Source: Paludibacterium yongneupense DSM 18731 (GTDB lineage Bacteria; Pseudomonadota; Gammaproteobacteria; Burkholderiales; Chromobacteriaceae). Taken from it: a DNA stretch of 64,000 bases. Numbering within the stretch: the first letter of the stretch is position 1; each line of letters opens with the position of its first letter. Location of the stretch: NCBI RefSeq assembly GCF_000422925.1, contig NZ_AUGZ01000008.1:1-64000 (forward strand), in the 5' to 3' direction. Below the pieces are notes generated by a model. That model was given only the letters and a program-made list of their open reading frames with translations. It searched no databases and was not told the DNA's origin. The translations under genes and the position numbers were made by a program. Below are positions 58,887 to 64,000 of this stretch, in pieces.

Positions 58887-61454
58887 TCACTCCCCCGTTC
58901 CTGCCCCGATCGCCATGGGCACGAAGTCCCGCAGGAAACGCGTCATGTCGTCGGCCGGCAACGGCTTGCTGATCAGATAGCCCTGCATCACATCGCAATC
59001 GAGCGAACGCAGGTACTGCGCCTGCTCCTGCTCTTCCACCCCTTCTGCGATGATCTCCAGCCCGAGCTTGTGCCCGAGCGCGATGATGGCTTTGACCAGC
59101 GAAGCGTTGCCGCTATTGGTGGTGACGTCGCGGACGAAGGAGATGTCGATCTTGAGTTTGTGGACCTTCAGCTTCTGCAGATAGGCGAGCGAGGAATAAC
59201 CGGTACCGAAATCGTCGATGGACAGCCGCACGCCAAGCTGCCGCAGCTCGGCCAGCGAGCGGGACGACTGGTCGGTGTCGCCCATGGCAATGCTTTCGGT
59301 GATTTCGAGTTCCAGCCTGTCGGCGGCGATGCCGGTGCGCGCGAGCGCGTCTTTGACCGACCCGAGCAGCTGGCCGCGGCTGAGCTGGACCGTCGACACA
59401 TTCACCGCGGTCTGGCGTGGCGCCAGGCCGGCATCGGACCAGGCCCTGATCTGCAGGCAGGCGGCATTCAGCACCCAGTCGCCGAGCTGGACGATCAGGC
59501 CGCTCTCTTCCGCCAGCGGGATGAACTCGGCCGGCGACACCAGTCCCCGCGACGGATGCTGCCAGCGCACCAGTGCTTCCAGCCCTACGATACGGCCGCT
59601 GCCCAGGTCGATCTGAGGCTGGTAATGCAAACGCAATTCCTGCCGTTCGAGCGCGTGGCGCAGATCGGCTTCCAGCGTCAGCCTGTCCTTGGCGCGCCGG
59701 GTCATCTCCGGCGAAAAAAAGCGCAACACGCCGCGCCCCTGCAGTTTGGCTTCGTGCAGCGCCGAGCCGACGCTGCTCTGCAAGGTGCCGGCATCGCGGC
59801 CATCCGTCGGGTAGAGCGCGACACCGATGCTGGCGCCGATGTAGACATTGTGCCCGTCGATGGTGAAAGGCTCGGCCAGCGTGTCGATCAGGCGCTGTGC
59901 GACCAGATCGATACCGAGCGTGTGCACGCCATCGTGCTCGACGATCAGGTTGAACTGATCTCCGCTGATACGCGCCATGACGTCGACATCCGGCAGGCTC
60001 TGTCGCAGCCGCTTGACCACTTCGATCAATAAGTGGTCGCCCACGCGATGTCCGAGCGTCTCGTTGACGGTGGTGAAATTGTCGAGGTCGAGCGACAGCA
60101 GGGCGAAGCGTTGGCGCGAATGCTCGGCCTGCCCTATCGCGTGACTCAGCAGTTCGCTGAACAGGGTGCGGTTCGGCAAGCCGGTCAGGAGGTCGCGGTG
60201 GGTGATGAAATCGAGTTGGCGCTCGGTTTCGCGCCGGGCCGTGATGTCGCGATTGGAGCCGCGGCGACCGAGATACCGCCCTGCGGCGTCGAATACCGGG
60301 CGACTGACGTGCTCGATCCAGCGTTCTTCGCCGCTGCGTGTCCGGATGCGGATATCGAGCCGGCACGGGTCTGCCGCTGGCGGCGACTGGCCGTAGGCCC
60401 GCCAGTCGGCGATATCGTCCGGGTGGATGATCTTGTCCATCAGCTGCGGGTCGGCGAAGAAATCATCGGGCGAGTAGGCCGAGACATCGAAGCTGGCCGG
60501 CGAGACGTAAAGGTATCGACCGTCGGGTGCGATCCAGTATTCCCAGTTCGGGGAGTAGTCGGCCAGAATGCGGTATTTCTGCTCGCTCTGCTCGAGCAGG
60601 GCGGTGCGCTGTGCGACCAGACCCTCGAGAATCGAGCGCAGATGCGCGAGTTCGAGATGAGTGCGCACACGGGCGCGGACTTCGTCGATATCGAACGGTT
60701 TGGTGATGAAGTCGGCCGCACCGGTGTCGAATCCTTTGACCTTCTGCACCGACGCATCGATGACGGTGACGAAAATCACCGGGATGCGCTTTCCGATCGG
60801 GGTCGACTTGATGCGGCGGCAGACCTCGTAGCCATCCATTTCCGGCATGACGATGTCGAGGAGGACCAGGTCCGGCGGCGAGTCGCCGGCTATCATCTCG
60901 AGTGCCCGGCTGCCGGAGCGGGCAACCGTCATCTGGTAGTCGTCCTTGAGCGCTTCGAGCAACTCGTGAATATTCTCCGGAATGTCGTCGACGACCAGCA
61001 GCGTCGGGCGGCGGCAGGAGTCGTCATATTCGGCGACCGAAAACAGCGCCGGGTTCTGGCGGTAGCCGCGCAGTTCGAGTTGGGTGCGGACGCGCAGACG
61101 CACCAGCTCCGGGCTGACCGGCTTGGTGATGTAATCGGCGGCGCCGAGTTTGAGACCGCAGGCCTCGTCGGTGGCTTCGGCCAGGGCGGTGACGAAGATC
61201 ACGGGAATACCCGACGTCGCGGGGTCCGCTTTCAGCCGGGTGAGTACCTCGTAGCCATCCATATCCGGCATCTTGATATCGAGCAGGATCAGATCGGGCC
61301 CCGGATCGCGCCGGGCCAGTTCCAGCGCCTTGTCGCCGCTGGTGGCGGCAACGATGGCGTAGTCGTCGCGCAGGATATTCATCAGTGCGTGCAGGTTTTC
61401 ATGCACGTCGTCGACGATGAGAATACGGGGGCGTGCGGCGGCGATGGCTGTCAT
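58887..61454 (-). CDS. REC-REC-PAS-GGDEF-EAL c-di-GMP signalling protein
   Basis: An 855-residue cytoplasmic response regulator. Two receiver domains (about residues 8-125 and 150-268) have phosphoacceptor aspartates in LILLDIKMP (Asp59) and LVLLDIVMP (Asp200). A PAS domain (about 290-410) precedes a GGDEF domain whose active-site motif reads SGDQF (497-501), so cyclase activity is doubtful. The C-terminal EAL domain is intact ([46 protein letters not shown]), so phosphodiesterase output is expected. Its start lies 4 bases from the end of the upstream hybrid kinase, so the two are a likely signalling pair. Confidence 0.93.
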   Translation of the reverse strand: MTAIAAARPRILIVDDVHENLHALMNILRDDYAIVAATSGDKALELARRDPGPDLILLDIKMPDMDGYEVLTRLKADPATSGIPVIFVTALAEATDEACGLKLGAADYITKPVSPELVRLRVRTQLELRGYRQNPALFSVAEYDDSCRRPTLLVVDDIPENIHELLEALKDDYQMTVARSGSRALEMIAGDSPPDLVLLDIVMPEMDGYEVCRRIKSTPIGKRIPVIFVTVIDASVQKVKGFDTGAADFITKPFDIDEVRARVRTHLELAHLRSILEGLVAQRTALLEQSEQKYRILADYSPNWEYWIAPDGRYLYVSPASFDVSAYSPDDFFADPQLMDKIIHPDDIADWRAYGQSPPAADPCRLDIRIRTRSGEERWIEHVSRPVFDAAGRYLGRRGSNRDITARRETERQLDFITHRDLLTGLPNRTLFSELLSHAIGQAEHSRQRFALLSLDLDNFTTVNETLGHRVGDHLLIEVVKRLRQSLPDVDVMARISGDQFNLIVEHDGVHTLGIDLVAQRLIDTLAEPFTIDGHNVYIGASIGVALYPTDGRDAGTLQSSVGSALHEAKLQGRGVLRFFSPEMTRRAKDRLTLEADLRHALERQELRLHYQPQIDLGSGRIVGLEALVRWQHPSRGLVSPAEFIPLAEESGLIVQLGDWVLNAACLQIRAWSDAGLAPRQTAVNVSTVQLSRGQLLGSVKDALARTGIAADRLELEITESIAMGDTDQSSRSLAELRQLGVRLSIDDFGTGYSSLAYLQKLKVHKLKIDISFVRDVTTNSGNASLVKAIIALGHKLGLEIIAEGVEEQEQAQYLRSLDCDVMQGYLISKPLPADDMTRFLRDFVPMAIGAGTGE

Positions 61455-64000
61455 GGCGAGGTGATCCGGGTGGTGTTTTTCAGTTGCTCTTGCAGCGCGG
61501 CGATATGTGCGAGGGCTTCGTCGATGGCAAAAACGTCTACGAGGGCGGCAATGGCGTCGATTTCGTTTACCAGCTCGCCGCCGCCGCGCAACTGGACGAG
61601 CAGGGGTTCCGCCGCGCCGAGGTCATAGGACAGCGCGTGTGCGAGTTGCCCCAGCAGAGCGAGCACCGCATCGCGATCGAGTGCGGCGACAGCCGCGGCC
61701 TGAGCCCCGCCGGCCGGCAGGGCGTCGATCTCGCACAGCACCTCCTGCAGCCGCTTGCCCATGCTTTCAAGGGCCGTGCCATCCGGGCGCTGCCCGAGTT
61801 TGAGACTGGCATCGATATCGTTCACCCGCTCGAACAGGGCCGTGGCGCCGATATTGCCGACGACGCCCTTGAGTGCATGGCAATAGGCTTCGGCCTGGAC
61901 CAGGTTCTGCTGCCCGATCAGAGCACGCAGTTGATCCGTCGCACCGGCATAGTGTTCGCGAAAGCGTCGCAGTTGTTTGCGGTAGGCCTCGACCCGGCCA
62001 CCGATGCGGCGGACGCCGGCGGCGGCGTCGAGGCTGAGCAGCCGGGCGAGCTCGGGCGGCAACCTCGACGCCGCCGCCGGCGCCGGTAGGGGTGGGGCGG
62101 GCCGGCGGGCGGGCTGCCACTTGGCCAGAACCTCCATCAAGTAGTCTGGCAGCACCGGCTTGGTCACATGATCGTTCATGCCGGCCAGACGGCTTTTTTC
62201 GGCGTCCTGTTCCATTGCCAGCGCCGTCATGGCGATGATGGGCAGGCTGGCGAAACGTTCCGCGCCGGGGGCGGCGGCCAGGGCGCGGATCTGACGCGCG
62301 GCCTCCAGACCGTCCATGACCGGCATCTGGATATCCATGAGAACGATGTCGTAGTCTTTTTCCTGTACCCGTTCGACCGCTTCCCTGCCGTTCACGGCCT
62401 GGTCGACCACGATGCCTTCGCTGTGCAGCAATTCGGTGGCGAATTCGCGGTTGATGCTGTTGTCTTCAACCAGCAGCAGGCGCAGGCCGACGAAACGCCC
62501 CGCCAGCGTGTCGCGCGCTTCCGGCAGCTGCGATGCATCGTCCAGACCCCGCAGGCGTCCGCGCCCGAGCGCGGACAGGATGGCATCGAGCAGCGTCGAT
62601 GGCGAAACCGGCTTGATCAGGAATCCGTCGGCATCGGCCTGCCGGGCGAGCCGGATCACGTTCTCGCGGCCATAGGCGGTCACGATCACCACTTTGGGCT
62701 TGTGGGGGATCAGCGGGTCATCCTGGATGCGCAAGGCCGCTTCGTCGCCGTTCATGCCGGGCATATGCCAGTCCATCAGCACCAGGTCGACAGCAGGGCT
62801 CGCTTCGGACAGTTTTTTCAGCGCGGCGGGTCCGCTGGATGCGATGCTGACCCGGATATGGAAGAAGCGCAGCATTTCGGCGAGGATTTCGCAGGAGACC
62901 TGATTGTCGTCGACCACCAGGACATGCACGTCGCGCAGCATCGGGCCGACTTGCGCCAGCAACTGGTGGCGGCGGGCCTGCGCCTGGCGGGCGATCTGCA
63001 GGCGGATGGTGAAGCAGATCGTCGTTCCTTTGCCGGGCTGGGAGTCTTCGACCCAGATGCGCCCTCCCATCAGTTCGACCAGATTCTTGCTGATGGCCAG
63101 GCCGAGGCCGGTGCCTCCGAAGCGGCGCGTGGTGGACTGATCGGCCTGGGTGAATTTCTCGAACAGACGTCCCTGTGCTTCCTCGTTCATGCCGAGTCCC
63201 GAGTCGCGCACGCTGATCTGCATGGCGATATCGTCGCCGCGGGTGGAAATATGCTGAAATGCGAGTTCGATTTCGCCATTTTCGGTGAACTTGACGGCAT
63301 TCCCGCACAGATTAAGCAGAATTTGCCCGAGCCGCAGCGGGTCGCCCACCAGCATCGTCGGAATGCTGGTGTCGTAGCGGATGAGGAATTCGACGCCCTT
63401 GCGTTCGGCCTGCAGGCTGATCGCATCGGTCAGCTGTTCGAGCACCGCATCGAGACCGAATTCGATGTGTTCGATTTCCAGTTTACCGGCTTCGATTTTC
63501 GAAAAATCCAGAATGTCGTTGATGATGCCGAGCAAGGAGTGTGCGGCTTCCTGCGCTTTCAGCATGTGCTTGGCCAGCTCGGGCGGCGGATTGTTCTTCA
63601 ACGCAAGGTAGAGCATGCCGAGAATCGCATTCATCGGCGTGCGGATTTCATGGCTCATATTGGCCAGAAACTGGCCTTTGGCCTGGTTGGCCGCCTCGGC
63701 CGTTTCCTTGGCCAGCTGCAATTCCTGTGTACGCAGGGCGACGACGGCTTCCAGATCGAGATTCAGGATATTGAGTTTCTGCAGGGAGTCGACCAACTGG
63801 GCGCGGTTTTCGTTGAAAGCGAGGACCAGTTGGCCCAATTCGTCGTGATAGGGGTAATCGATCGCTTCGACCGGCGCGTCCGGCGACTGGAGCCGCCAGC
63901 TTTCCACCGCCCCGGCGATGCGGGTGACAGTGCGCGACAGGCGGTAGCGAATGGCCCAGGAAAAAATCAGCCACGAACCGGTGCTGACTAGCAGCGAGTT
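61451..64000 (-). CDS. Hybrid sensor histidine kinase (HAMP-HisKA-HATPase-REC-REC-Hpt), partial at window edge
   Basis: A large membrane kinase whose 5' end is beyond the right edge; the frame is open to base 64000. In order: a membrane helix ([17 protein letters not shown]), HAMP, coiled coil, HisKA ([19 protein letters not shown] with the phosphoacceptor His), HATPase ([32 protein letters not shown]), two receiver domains ([19 protein letters not shown] and [19 protein letters not shown]) and a C-terminal Hpt ([16 protein letters not shown]). The Hpt could pass phosphate to the double-REC EAL protein encoded directly downstream with a 4-base overlap. Confidence 0.94.
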   Translation of the reverse strand, partial: NSLLVSTGSWLIFSWAIRYRLSRTVTRIAGAVESWRLQSPDAPVEAIDYPYHDELGQLVLAFNENRAQLVDSLQKLNILNLDLEAVVALRTQELQLAKETAEAANQAKGQFLANMSHEIRTPMNAILGMLYLALKNNPPPELAKHMLKAQEAAHSLLGIINDILDFSKIEAGKLEIEHIEFGLDAVLEQLTDAISLQAERKGVEFLIRYDTSIPTMLVGDPLRLGQILLNLCGNAVKFTENGEIELAFQHISTRGDDIAMQISVRDSGLGMNEEAQGRLFEKFTQADQSTTRRFGGTGLGLAISKNLVELMGGRIWVEDSQPGKGTTICFTIRLQIARQAQARRHQLLAQVGPMLRDVHVLVVDDNQVSCEILAEMLRFFHIRVSIASSGPAALKKLSEASPAVDLVLMDWHMPGMNGDEAALRIQDDPLIPHKPKVVIVTAYGRENVIRLARQADADGFLIKPVSPSTLLDAILSALGRGRLRGLDDASQLPEARDTLAGRFVGLRLLLVEDNSINREFATELLHSEGIVVDQAVNGREAVERVQEKDYDIVLMDIQMPVMDGLEAARQIRALAAAPGAERFASLPIIAMTALAMEQDAEKSRLAGMNDHVTKPVLPDYLMEVLAKWQPARRPAPPLPAPAAASRLPPELARLLSLDAAAGVRRIGGRVEAYRKQLRRFREHYAGATDQLRALIGQQNLVQAEAYCHALKGVVGNIGATALFERVNDIDASLKLGQRPDGTALESMGKRLQEVLCEIDALPAGGAQAAAVAALDRDAVLALLGQLAHALSYDLGAAEPLLVQLRGGGELVNEIDAIAALVDVFAIDEALAHIAALQEQLKNTTRITSP

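Overview
The window looks like the chromosome of a betaproteobacterium of the Neisseriales, most likely Chromobacteriaceae-like. This is inferred from the high GC content, the gene order rsmI / lppC-yraN-diaA-dolP and mnmG-rsmG-parA-parB-atpIBEFHAGDC-glmU-glmS, and the protein sequences. No database search was possible. The mnmG-parAB-atp order is usually found close to the replication origin.

Region 1 (1-8525) is the inner end of a genomic island integrated at a tRNA-Leu(CAA) gene. It carries a P4-type tyrosine integrase next to the tRNA, then an AT-richer three-gene operon on the minus strand: an sce7726-like protein with a PD-(D/E)xK-type nuclease signature, an sce7725-like protein, and a HEPN/RES-domain protein. 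This looks like a defence or toxin cassette. The third gene is broken by two insertions whose target duplications can be read directly: an IS2-group element (TGTTG) and an IS66-family element (GTCTGATC). Removing both restores one 312-codon reading frame. The tail of a third IS3-family element abuts the gene's 3' end.

Region 2 (8526-16830) is core chromosome: tRNA-Leu, rsmI, an LppC-type lipoprotein-family protein, yraN, a DiaA/GmhA SIS protein, the BON lipoprotein DolP, a RutE-type nitroreductase, an EAL phosphodiesterase with a C-terminal sensor-like domain, a Tim44-domain membrane protein, trmO and an OlsB-like acyltransferase. Region 3 (17028-31573) holds mnmG, rsmG, parA, parB, the complete F1Fo ATP synthase operon with its promoter and terminator, then glmU and glmS.

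Region 4 (31574-42134) begins with a frameshifted gene containing an internal duplication. It continues with a D-xylose system: galM and xylR on the minus strand, xylA, xylB, xylF, xylG and xylH on the plus strand. XylFGH import xylose, XylA and XylB convert it to xylulose 5-phosphate, and XylR should activate expression.

Region 5 (42239-54519) is accessory metabolism and regulation: an MFS exporter, a pirin remnant, a secreted isochorismatase-like protein, an Rrf2 regulator with two matching 21-bp candidate operators, a stand-alone second EF-G, an FAD oxidoreductase with an unusual NTF2-AraC regulator, ModD, and a GntR-MFS-amidohydrolase operon with an 18-bp palindrome in front.

Region 6 (54609-64000) is signalling and virulence: a chemoreceptor, an ExoU-like patatin phospholipase effector with a SpcU-like chaperone gene immediately downstream, a REC-REC-PAS-GGDEF-EAL protein, and a hybrid histidine kinase that runs off the right edge. 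No CRISPR array and no rRNA gene was seen.
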